A program made the translations under genes and the position numbers. From assembly GCA_003612515.1 (NCBI GenBank), contig RAZB01000001.1:124001-188000 (forward strand): 64,000 nucleotides of DNA. The letters are read 5' to 3'. Source of the DNA: a bacterium D16-34 (lineage in GTDB: Bacteria > Actinomycetota > Coriobacteriia > Coriobacteriales > Eggerthellaceae). Positions 36,241 through 44,726 of the stretch are shown piece after piece. Every line of letters starts with the position of its first letter. The first letter of the stretch is position 1. The notes beneath the pieces are model-generated. The model saw nothing but the letters and a program-made list of their open reading frames with translations, had not been told where the DNA came from and did not search any database.

Positions 36241-38787
36241 TTAGTAAGGCTCATCAAGGTTGGCATGCGCATAAGCATCAGCGTCAAGACCAAAGAAGCG
36301 CTCTTGCGCATACCGATCAAGCGCCACCAGCGCAATCATGCCTGCATTATCGCCGCAAGCAGACAACGGCGGCATAATAAGGCGAACACCCAAACGCTCA
36401 CACATCTGCTCATATGCCTGGCGAAGACGCGGATTAGCCGCAACCCCGCCGCCGAGACAAAACGTTTTCGCGCCTGTTTGCTTGAGCGCATCAGTTGCTT
36501 TCTTGATCTGCACATCTACCACTGCTTGCTGAAAGCTCGCACAAATATCCGGGATATTAAGCTCACGACCTGCTGCGCGTTCGTTATTGATATAGGTCAC
36601 CACTGCAGTTTTGAGCCCCGACAAAGAAAAACGCAAATCTCCCGAATGCATCATTGCACGCGGAAAAGCAATGGCATCGGGGTTTCCTTGTGCTGCCTCG
36701 CGCGAAATGACCGGACCTCCCGGATATCCCAACCCAAGCGCTTTGGCCACCTTGTCAAACGCTTCGCCCACCGCATCATCAATGGTCGAACCGAGCGTTT
36801 CGTAATTGCCCCAATCTTTCATATAAACCAACAGCGTATTGCCGCCCGATACCAGCGACACCACAGCTGGTGGTTCAAAGTCAGGAGCGCCAATCTTATT
36901 TGCATAAAGATGGCCCTCCAAATGATGGACACCGATAAATGGCACCTCCAGTGCCCAAGCGGCACCTTTGGCAAATGCCACGCCCACAACAAGCGCTCCC
37001 ACCAAACCGGGCGCATACGTGACAGCAATCGCGTCAAGGTTTTTCCAGGTAAGCTGCGCCCGATCAAGACATTCATCACACACGCCACAAATTGCTTCAA
37101 TATGCTTGCGGCTAGCAATTTCGGGAACCACGCCACCAAAACGCGCGTGAAAATCAATTTGCGACGCCACCACATCAGAGAGCAGCTCCCCGCTGCCATC
37201 AACCAACGCAGCCGCCGTCTCGTCACAAGAAGACTCGATTGCCAAAATACGAGGTGACGGCAGTTTGTTGGCCACCTCATCGGTGACCTGCGTTGTCCGA
37301 GCGGCATCAATTTGCAGCTCCATGCCGGCGACATCATGCGTTGCAATCGGCAAAGGCCCTTGCATAATGAGCGCGTCTTCGCCATCCGAATAATAATGAG
37401 GTCGCGTCCCAAGCGCGCGAAAACCGAGCGCTTCATAGAGCGCCTGGGCACCCGTATTTGCCGCACGTACCTCTAAGCTGCACTCCTGCGCGCCCAAATC
37501 ACGCGCATCCGCAGCCACCCGTGCCAGAAGCTCGCGTGCAATTCCACGACGCCGAGCATTCGTATCTACGCCAACCTTGAGAATTTGCACTTGGCCATCT
37601 ACAACCCATCCGCCCGCATAGCCTAACAGCTTGTCGTCGCCGCCATAAGCTGCCCACCACACGCGATCTGTGCGCGGTAATTCGTCAACAACCAAAGCCT
37701 CTGACCAGGCATCACTGCCCATGATTTCGCGCTCAAGTTCAGCCACTTCTTTTGCATGAGCAGCATCGAGCGGCTTATAGGTGACACCTCTCACGTCAGC
37801 TTGAGCATTCAGGATTGCGCTGTCATGCAGCGTTGCGCGCTGGTCTCGTCGAAGGCTTGCCTCAGCAACATCATTTACGCCTGTTGTTAAATTGCGCGGA
37901 TCGTTTTTCGCCAGGCGAATGCGCTCGTTTTCCTCAGCGTCGGACAATCTAGTATAGACTGGCAACGCAAACGCGGGGTTGTTTCGCGCGACATCAAACG
38001 GGTCAGCTTGGTTTGCCCGCCACGCCGATTGAAGCGCCAATAACAAACCCCGACCCGTTGGCGTCCAGAGCGCCTCATCGGCAAACTGTCCGCAGGGCGA
38101 AAACAAATCTGCGTATTTTTTAAGGCCGTCGCCCATAAGAACGAGCGCACTTCCTGCCGGCTCTTGAAGAGCCGGTGCACCGAGCATGTCAGCACCTTCG
38201 TCACCCATAAGCTCAAGCGCCGCTTGGTCTGCTTTCACTACTCGATCAGCCTCAAGTCGCTCTACGACATGCGGTGCGGGCGCTCCTGCGCGCTCATCAG
38301 CATCGCTGTTGTGCGCGGCACTTTCGTCAGCGACGTCATCTTGTAACATATACCGAACCGGATAGACTTCTTTGCGCATAGCATCGGCAATAACCGCAAC
38401 AGGTCCGCGAAGCCCACACGCCCAGCCTTGCCATGCCACCGCATCAAGCGTTGAGACGCCAATGAGCGCAACACCCAAAGCCGAAGCGATGCCTTTCGCC
38501 GTTGCCATAGCAATGCGCACGCCGGTAAACGACCCCGGTCCGCGACCAACGCACACACAGGCAATCTCGTCTCGCGTTATACCCAAATCAGCAAGCGTCT
38601 CATCAATCACTGGAAGCAATTTCGTATTTGACGCCCTGTGGGCAGCAACTTCAACCGACGCGACTACACACACCTCTCGCGTTGCACGATGCAAGCGACC
38701 CACGCCAAGCGCGATCACTTCATTTGCCGTGTCAAATGCCAAAACGACCGGATCGGCCGCTTCCGTATTCACGTACGTCATATGCAA
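36241..38787 (-). CDS. tsaD: TsaB-RimI-TsaD triple fusion (t6A synthesis)
   Basis: This 848-aa protein joins three enzymes. Residues 1-about 290 are TsaB (FDTANEVIALGVG, GRGPGSFTGVRIAMATAKGIA), residues about 345-490 are a RimI-type GNAT acetyltransferase (VDTNARRRGIARELLARV, NTGAQALYEALGF), and residues about 515-848 are TsaD (LAIESSCDETAAALVD, the metal site HLEGH, SGGNTLLVYM). TsaB-TsaD with TsaE transfers threonylcarbamoyl to A37 of ANN-decoding tRNAs; RimI acetylates ribosomal protein S18. Linkers between the parts are long and poorly conserved. tsaE lies 4 bp upstream, so all are made together. Confidence 0.93.
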   Translation of the reverse strand: MHMTYVNTEAADPVVLAFDTANEVIALGVGRLHRATREVCVVASVEVAAHRASNTKLLPVIDETLADLGITRDEIACVCVGRGPGSFTGVRIAMATAKGIASALGVALIGVSTLDAVAWQGWACGLRGPVAVIADAMRKEVYPVRYMLQDDVADESAAHNSDADERAGAPAPHVVERLEADRVVKADQAALELMGDEGADMLGAPALQEPAGSALVLMGDGLKKYADLFSPCGQFADEALWTPTGRGLLLALQSAWRANQADPFDVARNNPAFALPVYTRLSDAEENERIRLAKNDPRNLTTGVNDVAEASLRRDQRATLHDSAILNAQADVRGVTYKPLDAAHAKEVAELEREIMGSDAWSEALVVDELPRTDRVWWAAYGGDDKLLGYAGGWVVDGQVQILKVGVDTNARRRGIARELLARVAADARDLGAQECSLEVRAANTGAQALYEALGFRALGTRPHYYSDGEDALIMQGPLPIATHDVAGMELQIDAARTTQVTDEVANKLPSPRILAIESSCDETAAALVDGSGELLSDVVASQIDFHARFGGVVPEIASRKHIEAICGVCDECLDRAQLTWKNLDAIAVTYAPGLVGALVVGVAFAKGAAWALEVPFIGVHHLEGHLYANKIGAPDFEPPAVVSLVSGGNTLLVYMKDWGNYETLGSTIDDAVGEAFDKVAKALGLGYPGGPVISREAAQGNPDAIAFPRAMMHSGDLRFSLSGLKTAVVTYINNERAAGRELNIPDICASFQQAVVDVQIKKATDALKQTGAKTFCLGGGVAANPRLRQAYEQMCERLGVRLIMPPLSACGDNAGMIALVALDRYAQERFFGLDADAYAHANLDEPY

Positions 38788-38791
38788 TTAC

Positions 38792-39304
38792 CTATGCTTT
38801 CATCAGGCGTGACTTAGAATCCGTTGCCCAAACATGCAACAGTTGTCGCGCGCGGTCACCTATCGAGCGTACCGTAATTTTGCGGCTATTGTTTTCGTCT
38901 TGACTGCAAGAAATAACAATTTCCAGATATGAATATGGCATAGCGTCAAGGAACTTTTCGCCCCATTCAATCACCGAAATGCCATCACCATCAATGGTTT
39001 CATAAAAGCCAATATCTTCAAGCTGATCAGGCTCGTCAAGCCGATAGAGGTCAAAGTGATACAAGGGCAACCCGCCAGGCGTGCCTGGATAAGCGAGCAA
39101 AATATTGAACGTAGGCGAGACAATGGCGTCACGAATGCCCAATGCATAAGCCAACCCTTGCACAAATTGTGTCTTGCCTGCTCCCAGGTCTCCCGACAGC
39201 ACAATTGTGTCGCCTTCGTGCAGGTACTGCGCCAACGTTGCCGCCAGCTGTTTTGTGGATTCAGGCGAAATTGTTTTTCGCGTATATGTCAGACTGCTTC
39301 CCAT
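38792..39304 (-). CDS. tsaE: tRNA t6A synthesis ATPase TsaE
   Basis: The 170-aa TsaE has the Walker A site SGDLGAGKTQFVQGLAYALG, the VSPTFNILL block and LYHFDLYRLD, all typical. TsaE hydrolyses ATP to recycle the TsaB-TsaD complex. I place the start at the ATG at 39304; no ribosome-binding site is visible there, and the frame stays open to 39445 through an 18-nt repeat region, so a longer N-terminus rich in Ala and Lys cannot be excluded. It is followed directly by the TsaB-RimI-TsaD fusion. Confidence 0.9.
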   Translation of the reverse strand: MGSSLTYTRKTISPESTKQLAATLAQYLHEGDTIVLSGDLGAGKTQFVQGLAYALGIRDAIVSPTFNILLAYPGTPGGLPLYHFDLYRLDEPDQLEDIGFYETIDGDGISVIEWGEKFLDAMPYSYLEIVISCSQDENNSRKITVRSIGDRARQLLHVWATDSKSRLMKA

Positions 39305-39385
39305 GCATCTATCATACCACGGCAACAAACCATCGGTTTCACGTGCGAAAAAAGTACGGAAACTCTTCTTGGCGGGCGCGGCAAT

Positions 39386-39493
39386 CTTGGCACGCGCAGC
39401 AGTCTTGGCGGACTCGCCAGACTCCACACACGCGCCAAGCTCCACGCATGCGCCAGGCTTTACACATGCGCCTAGCTCCGCCGCTCACGAAAG
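39386..39493. repeat. Tandem degenerate 18-nt units at the 3' end of folD
   Basis: Six 18-nt units run from 39386 into the last bases of folD. Three adjacent ones are CTCCACACACGCGCCAAG, CTCCACGCATGCGCCAGG and CTTTACACATGCGCCTAG. Read on the minus strand they start right at the folD stop. They are in frame with the upstream extension of tsaE. Confidence 0.82.
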
Positions 39494-40342
39494 ACCGATT
39501 GCGCGCTCCGCCGCTTCAACCACATGCGCCATCGTTGTCGACGTTGTCACCGATCCAATACCACCAGGCACCGGCGTGATGGCTCCCACTACAGGCTCGA
39601 CGGTTGCGAAATCAACATCGCCACACATGTTTCCTTCGCCATCAAAATTGATGCCCACATCAATAACTACCTGACCAGCGCTAAAACACTCCTTGCCATA
39701 ACCGCGCGCCCTACCGGTAGCACATACCACGATATCAGCGCCACGCATCAACTCAGCCAAATCAGCAGTGCGCGAGTGACACATGGTCACCGTGGCATGG
39801 CGAGCGAGCAAAAGCTGAGCCACCGGTTTGCCGATCACCAAGCTGCGTCCAACCACCACAACATGCGCACCATGCAGCGGCACCTCATAATAATCAAGCA
39901 TTCGCATAACCGCTGCTGCCGTTGCGGGCGCAAACCCAGCGCCCTGACCAACAAAGATCGAGGCCAGCGACGCACGCGTTATGCCGTCAATGTCTTTTTC
40001 GGGCGAAAGCAAATCGCAAATCGCATTCTCGTCAATAGAGGGAGGGAGCGGGCGAAAGAGCAAGCAGCCATGAATAGTCACCTCTTTGTTGATGGCATCA
40101 ATAACCGTCGCGAGCTCTTCGGTGCAAGCTGTCTCGTTTAACACCATTGAACGCACATCAATACCGAGCGACTCAGCACGTTTAAGCGCAGTACGTTCAT
40201 AAGATAGATCATCGGGGCGCTGTCCTACACGCACAATTGCAAGGGTCGGATTGACATTATGTTCATGCAAACGAGCAACACGTAACTCAAGATCACGAGC
40301 CATTGCCTCAACAACCGGTTTTCCCTTAAGCAACTCAGCCAT
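39485..40342 (-). CDS. folD: FolD-family methylene-THF dehydrogenase, cyclohydrolase site altered
   Basis: The 285-aa protein has the FolD fold, with the NAD(P) motif VVGRSLVIGKPVAQLLL and PEKDIDGI. In bifunctional FolD the active site uses Tyr, Lys (YxxxK), Gln (VQLPLP) and Asp. Here Tyr48 and Asp119 remain, but the Lys position is Ala52 (YERTALK) and the Gln position is Phe96 (LLFRPLP). Known mutational work on this family shows that Lys is needed for cyclohydrolase activity, so this FolD may be dehydrogenase only. fchA, a separate cyclohydrolase, lies 21 bp upstream, which fits. Confidence 0.88.
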   Translation of the reverse strand: MAELLKGKPVVEAMARDLELRVARLHEHNVNPTLAIVRVGQRPDDLSYERTALKRAESLGIDVRSMVLNETACTEELATVIDAINKEVTIHGCLLFRPLPPSIDENAICDLLSPEKDIDGITRASLASIFVGQGAGFAPATAAAVMRMLDYYEVPLHGAHVVVVGRSLVIGKPVAQLLLARHATVTMCHSRTADLAELMRGADIVVCATGRARGYGKECFSAGQVVIDVGINFDGEGNMCGDVDFATVEPVVGAITPVPGGIGSVTTSTTMAHVVEAAERAIGLS

Positions 40343-40363
40343 GAAGTTTCCTATTCCTTTTCA

Positions 40364-40975
40364 TTAAGAAATTTCGTCTTTGACATAGGCGAAAAGCTCA
40401 TCGCAAGCCGCGCGCGTGTTCGCAGCCAAAATGGCAGCCTCATCGCGATACCAGTTCGCCTTTGTTTCGTCATCCATCGACTTGGCATTAATGAAAATAT
40501 TGAGTGATGCGCCATCAGAGGCAGCACGAGCAAAAGCTACTGCAACACCCACATCAGATAGCGCCATACGAGACCCGTTGTATGCTAAAAAGGACGTCTG
40601 CTCAACGACATCAGCCACACGCTGCATAATCTCAAGCGGCACATCACATGCCCCAATGAGCGCCGCTTGTAACGCATCGTTTTTTGCAACGCGATCCTGC
40701 GGCGTATCCTTGGGCATCTTATAAGCTGCCGCCAACGGCTCAAAGGCGCGTGCGTCTTCATCAATGAGCTCTAGCAAGCGTTCGCGAAGTACTGCAAGTT
40801 TTTCCAATGTGATATAAACATCGGCTTCCACCTGGGCATACGACTTTTTTCCCAAAGTGAGATTACCTACCATAGAAGCAAGCGAGGATGCCAAAACACC
40901 TACGTAGGCACTCGCGCCCCCGCCACCAGGGGTCGGATCTGCGCTTGCCAAAGACTCAATAAATCGTGTATCCAT
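40364..40975 (-). CDS. fchA: Cyclodeaminase/cyclohydrolase family protein (methenyl-THF cyclohydrolase)
   Basis: The 203-aa all-helical FTCD_C protein has the folate-binding loop DPTPGGGGASAYVGVLASSLASMVGNLTLGKK. It converts methenyl-THF to 10-formyl-THF or, in histidine breakdown, removes ammonia from formimino-THF. Placement between fhs and folD favours the cyclohydrolase role, and the altered FolD beside it strengthens this. No hut genes are in view. The ATG has GGAGG 6 nt upstream. Confidence 0.88.
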   Translation of the reverse strand: MDTRFIESLASADPTPGGGGASAYVGVLASSLASMVGNLTLGKKSYAQVEADVYITLEKLAVLRERLLELIDEDARAFEPLAAAYKMPKDTPQDRVAKNDALQAALIGACDVPLEIMQRVADVVEQTSFLAYNGSRMALSDVGVAVAFARAASDGASLNIFINAKSMDDETKANWYRDEAAILAANTRAACDELFAYVKDEIS

Positions 40976-41003
40976 AAGACATCCTCCGACTTCCCAAAAA
41001 TAT

Positions 41004-41031
41004 GGGCGCGTCTTTTAAGCAAAACGCGCCC
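41004..41031 (-). terminator. Rho-independent terminator after fhs
   Basis: The 8-bp stem GGGCGCGT / ACGCGCCC is followed on the minus strand by ATATTTTTGGG, 19 bp after the fhs stop. Some read-through into fchA-folD would be expected if they share regulation. Confidence 0.72.
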
Positions 41032-41049
41032 ACCTAATTCATGTCGCCA

Positions 41050-42717
41050 TTAAAAGAGGCCGCTGATTTTTCCTGTCTCATCGACATCAATGCGCTCGGC
41101 AGCAGGCACCTTCGGCAATCCCGGCATCGTCATGATGTCGCCTGTCAAAGCAACGACAAAGCCTGCACCTGCTGATACCTTTACATTGCGCACAACAATA
41201 CGGAAGTTGCGCGGGGCACCAAGTAGTTTCGCATCATCCGAAAAGCTGTATTGTGTTTTCGCCATACATACGGGCATATGGCCGAACCCGAGCTTTTCGA
41301 GTTTCGCAATCTCTGCAGCCGCCTTAGGTTCAAAATCAACACCATCAGCGTGATAGATCTTTTGCGCAATAGCCTCAATCTTTTCCGCTAAAGACATATC
41401 GTCGGTGTAGGCAAGCGTAAAGTTATTGGGCTGCTCGCACAAACGCACAACCTCTTCAGCAAGCGCAACACCGCCTTCGCCACCCTTTGCCCAAACTTCG
41501 GACAAAGCAACGTTAACTCCCAGTTCACGACAGCGTTTTTCGACAAGTTCAAGCTCTGCCTCAGTATCTGTTGGGAAGCGATTTATAGCCACCACACACG
41601 GAAGCTTGTAAACCTGGGTGATATTTTCCACATGCTGCAATAAATTGGGCAAACCGGCATCAAGCGCCTCAAGGTTCTCTTCGTTCAGGTCAGCTTTTGC
41701 CACGCCTCCGTGGTTTTTGAGCGCTCGCACAGTAGCAACAACCACAACGGCATCTGGATTCAAGCCGGCCAGCCTACATTTAATGTCGAGGAATTTCTCG
41801 GCGCCCAAATCTGCACCAAAGCCAGCCTCGGTCACACAGTAGTCACCAAGTGACATAGCCATGCGCGTTGCCATAATAGAGTTGCAACCATGCGCAATAT
41901 TCGCAAACGGTCCGCCATGCACAAACGCCGGCGTTCCCTCAAGCGTCTGAACCAAATTGGGCTTCAACGCGTCTTTGAGCAACGCCGCCATCGCACCTTG
42001 TGCATTGAGATCACCTGCGGTTACTGGCTGGTCATCTCGCGTATAACCAACAACAATGCGAGCCAGGCGCTCCTTCAAATCAGAAATTGAGGTAGCCAAG
42101 CAAAAGATTGCCATGATTTCGCTCGCCACCGTAATATCAAATCCGTCTTCGCGCGGCATACCATGAGCTTTGCCGCCTAAACCATCAACCACATTACGAA
42201 GTTGACGATCATTCATATCAACGACGCGTTTCCAGGTGATCTTGCGAACATCAATGCCGAGTTCGTTGCCTTGCTGAATATGATTGTCAAGCATTGCCGC
42301 CAAGAGATTATTCGCAGCGCCAATTGCGTGAAAGTCACCCGTGAAATGCAAGTTGATATCTTCCATGGGGATAACTTGAGCATATCCGCCGCCAGCAGCG
42401 CCACCCTTCACGCCGAAAACCGGGCCAAGGGACGGCTCGCGCAATGCCACAACCACGTTCTTGCCCAAAAGCGACAATGCGTCCGCCAGGCCAACAGTAG
42501 TAGTCGTCTTGCCTTCGCCAGCAGGTGTCGGATTGATTGCGGTAACCAAAATGAGCTTACCAGGTTCGTGGGGCTGATCAACAAGCAGGTTGTAGTCAAC
42601 CTTCGCCTTATTTGAGCCATACAATTCCAAGTAAGACTCAGGCACGCCGGCTTTTTCAGCAATCTCGGTAATGTGCTTAGGGGTTGTTGCTTGGGCAATT
42701 TCAATGTCGGTTAACAT
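41050..42717 (-). CDS. fhs: Formate-tetrahydrofolate ligase
   Basis: The 555-aa enzyme makes 10-formyl-THF from formate, THF and ATP. The P-loop [18 protein letters not shown] and blocks [26 protein letters not shown] and [13 protein letters not shown] are intact, and the length is as usual. The ATG has GGAGAG upstream. With FchA and FolD it completes the path from formate to methylene-THF; run in reverse it can yield ATP. A terminator follows it. Confidence 0.97.
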   Translation of the reverse strand: MLTDIEIAQATTPKHITEIAEKAGVPESYLELYGSNKAKVDYNLLVDQPHEPGKLILVTAINPTPAGEGKTTTTVGLADALSLLGKNVVVALREPSLGPVFGVKGGAAGGGYAQVIPMEDINLHFTGDFHAIGAANNLLAAMLDNHIQQGNELGIDVRKITWKRVVDMNDRQLRNVVDGLGGKAHGMPREDGFDITVASEIMAIFCLATSISDLKERLARIVVGYTRDDQPVTAGDLNAQGAMAALLKDALKPNLVQTLEGTPAFVHGGPFANIAHGCNSIMATRMAMSLGDYCVTEAGFGADLGAEKFLDIKCRLAGLNPDAVVVVATVRALKNHGGVAKADLNEENLEALDAGLPNLLQHVENITQVYKLPCVVAINRFPTDTEAELELVEKRCRELGVNVALSEVWAKGGEGGVALAEEVVRLCEQPNNFTLAYTDDMSLAEKIEAIAQKIYHADGVDFEPKAAAEIAKLEKLGFGHMPVCMAKTQYSFSDDAKLLGAPRNFRIVVRNVKVSAGAGFVVALTGDIMTMPGLPKVPAAERIDVDETGKISGLF

Positions 42718-42838
42718 GTCGGGCCCTCACTCTCCTTCTTGTTGATACCCAAAATTTTACGCGCGCTGATCTTGTGGATCATGGCACAAGCTAACTGATG
42801 CACCACAGCGCGGAAACACCAGTATACATGGCAAAACC

Positions 42839-43624
42839 TTAGGCGTTCTGCTCTGAGAGTAAATTGTGTTCAAAGACCAGACGAAGTCCTAAAAGAGTCA
42901 AATTTCTATCAACTTCTGTGATCATTTGCGAATGCGGAGCAATGCGCACAGCTAAACCACCAGTTGCAACAACGGTTGCTTCGTAACCGAGTTGATCGTA
43001 TATGCGCCGGACAAGCCCATCGGCTCGATCTGCCTCACCGTACAAGATACCAATTTGCAACGCTTGAGAAGTGTTTGTACCGATAGCTGCTTTGGGATCT
43101 TCGATATGAATACCTGCAAGCATGCTGGCATGACTAAAAAGTGCGCTTGCCGCTGTCTCCAAACCTGGCGCAATTACACCACCACAAAAGCATCCGTCTT
43201 TGTCGATGACCTCAATATTGGTTGCAGTACCAAAGTCGACCACCACAACAGGCGCTCCATAGCGCGCACGTGCCGCCACCGCATCGGCGATGCGATCTGA
43301 ACCGATTTCGGCCGGGCGCGGATAGTTGGTGGCAAACAGATCGCCTGCAGTTTGCGCCGTGCAGACAAGTGCATGGGTGCCAGTTACAAGCCACGACACC
43401 TCATCCCACGCATCTGTCAGATGTGGCACAACCGAGGCAAGCGACATGCCGCTCAAAGCCTCGTTTGCAATGTGTTCGCTCTGTAAAAGCGCCGTCAGTT
43501 TAACACGCAAGTCATCACCGGTATGACTTTTGTTCGTTGCAAACCGCCAGCGAAAGCGCAGTTCTTCGCCTTCAAAAACACCTATAACCGTTTGAGTATT
43601 TCCCACGTCTACAGCTAGCAGCAT
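42839..43624 (-). CDS. coaX: Type III pantothenate kinase
   Basis: The 261-aa CoaX starts coenzyme A synthesis by phosphorylating pantothenate. Motifs of the ASKHA fold are visible: DVGNTQTVIGVFEG (phosphate 1), FGTATNIEVID (phosphate 2), GCFCGGVIAPGLETAASALF and VVATGGLA (adenosine). The start ATG has AAGGAAC upstream. It is a single gene, 120 bp upstream of fhs. Confidence 0.95.
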   Translation of the reverse strand: MLLAVDVGNTQTVIGVFEGEELRFRWRFATNKSHTGDDLRVKLTALLQSEHIANEALSGMSLASVVPHLTDAWDEVSWLVTGTHALVCTAQTAGDLFATNYPRPAEIGSDRIADAVAARARYGAPVVVVDFGTATNIEVIDKDGCFCGGVIAPGLETAASALFSHASMLAGIHIEDPKAAIGTNTSQALQIGILYGEADRADGLVRRIYDQLGYEATVVATGGLAVRIAPHSQMITEVDRNLTLLGLRLVFEHNLLSEQNA

Positions 43625-43793
43625 AATTCTGTATGTTCCTTAGTTAGACAACTGTTTAGCACATATTGTTGCAATTATTAACATATTTTGTGTTACCCTA
43701 AACATTATCAAAAAACGGGATAAATCGTACGTAATTCGCAAAACGTGCTTCCCACCAATAATGCATAAGATTCGTGCAGAAGGAAGGCATACT

Positions 43794-44489
43794 ATGAACG
43801 AAACTCCACATCGCATCCTTGTTGTTGACGATGAGCCCTCTATTACAGAGTTCGTAAGCTATGCACTGAAAAAGGAAGGTTTCTTCAGCGACGTTGTTGA
43901 CAATGGCGAAGACGCTCTTGCTTTAGCCAGTAAAAATTCTTATGACCTGTTCATTCTAGACATCATGCTACCTGGCATGGATGGATACGAATTATGCCGT
44001 CGTCTGCGTTCAAAAACTACCGTTCCGGTTCTTTTCCTATCAGCCCGCGATACTGAACTAGACAAGGTAGTAGGTCTAGAAATCGGCGGAGATGATTACC
44101 TCGCAAAGCCCTTTGGCGTTCGCGAACTGATTGCCCGCGTGCGCGCTTTGCTTCGTCGCGGCTCTGGTGGAGACTTCCCGGGCGCCAGCCATGCAATAAC
44201 TGCCAGCAATATTACGCTTGACGAAGATGCCCATACCGCTTCAGGCGAGCATGGTGAAATCGAGCTTACCCCTCGCGAGTTCGAGCTTTTAGCAAGCTTG
44301 ATGAAAAATGCTGGCAAGGTTGTTTCTCGCGAAGACCTCCTGCGCGACGCATGGGGCTGGGAATATCTGACCGAAACCAAAACGGTTGATACGCACATTA
44401 AGCGCTTGCGTGACAAAATTGAGTCCGCTGGCTATGATCCGGCACTTGTCGAAACCGTACGTGGTTACGGCTACCGCTTCAAGGCATAG
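43794..44489 (+). CDS. OmpR-family response regulator without adjacent kinase
   Basis: The 231-aa product starts at the ATG at 43794 (AGAAGGAAGG upstream); the frame is open to 43761. The receiver domain has DDE at residues 9-11, the phospho-acceptor Asp in LFILDIMLPGMDG, Ser in LSARD and Lys in LAKPFG; the C-terminal winged helix has LTPREFELLASLMKNAGKVVSREDLLRDAWGWE. It resembles PhoB/RegX3/VicR-type regulators. No histidine kinase gene adjoins it. It is followed by an 18-nt repeat and a terminator, so it is a single transcript. Confidence 0.92.
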   Translation: MNETPHRILVVDDEPSITEFVSYALKKEGFFSDVVDNGEDALALASKNSYDLFILDIMLPGMDGYELCRRLRSKTTVPVLFLSARDTELDKVVGLEIGGDDYLAKPFGVRELIARVRALLRRGSGGDFPGASHAITASNITLDEDAHTASGEHGEIELTPREFELLASLMKNAGKVVSREDLLRDAWGWEYLTETKTVDTHIKRLRDKIESAGYDPALVETVRGYGYRFKA

Positions 44490-44494
44490 ACGCT

Positions 44495-44584
44495 TTCGAC
44501 AGAATAAGCGCTTGCAACAAAGCGAGCGTTTTCGACAGAGCGAGCGCATTCGACACAGTAAGCATTCTCGACATAACTTGATTT
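44495..44584. repeat. Five tandem degenerate 18-nt units after the response regulator
   Basis: Five consecutive 18-nt units start 6 bp after the stop codon: TTCGACAGAATAAGCGCT, TGCAACAAAGCGAGCGTT, TTCGACAGAGCGAGCGCA, TTCGACACAGTAAGCATT and CTCGACATAACTTGATTT. The shared core is TCGACA followed by RAGCG. A terminator follows 17 bp later. Confidence 0.87.
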
Positions 44585-44600
44585 TACAGAGCTTGACTTT

Positions 44601-44630
44601 AACCCTCGGCCATGCGCCGGGGGTTTTCAT
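44601..44630 (+). terminator. Rho-independent terminator
   Basis: The stem AACCCTCGGC / GCCGGGGGTT (with one G-T pair) around a CATGC loop is followed by TTC and ATATCG. It ends the response-regulator transcript, after the 18-nt repeat. Confidence 0.7.
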
Positions 44631-44726
44631 ATCGCTTTAAGACTACTCCGCTTATAATTTATGGGGTTTGATATACTAATTTAGTTTGATGTTCGAAATA
44701 AATCCCTCATGAAAGAAGGCTGATCC

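Noticed and set aside
36091-37257. A 388-codon open frame on the plus strand opposite the TsaD part
   Set aside because: It is antisense to strongly conserved tsaD, its product is rich in His, Arg, Cys and Asn without any domain, and it has no ribosome-binding site. It is a shadow of the GC-skewed codon pattern of tsaD.
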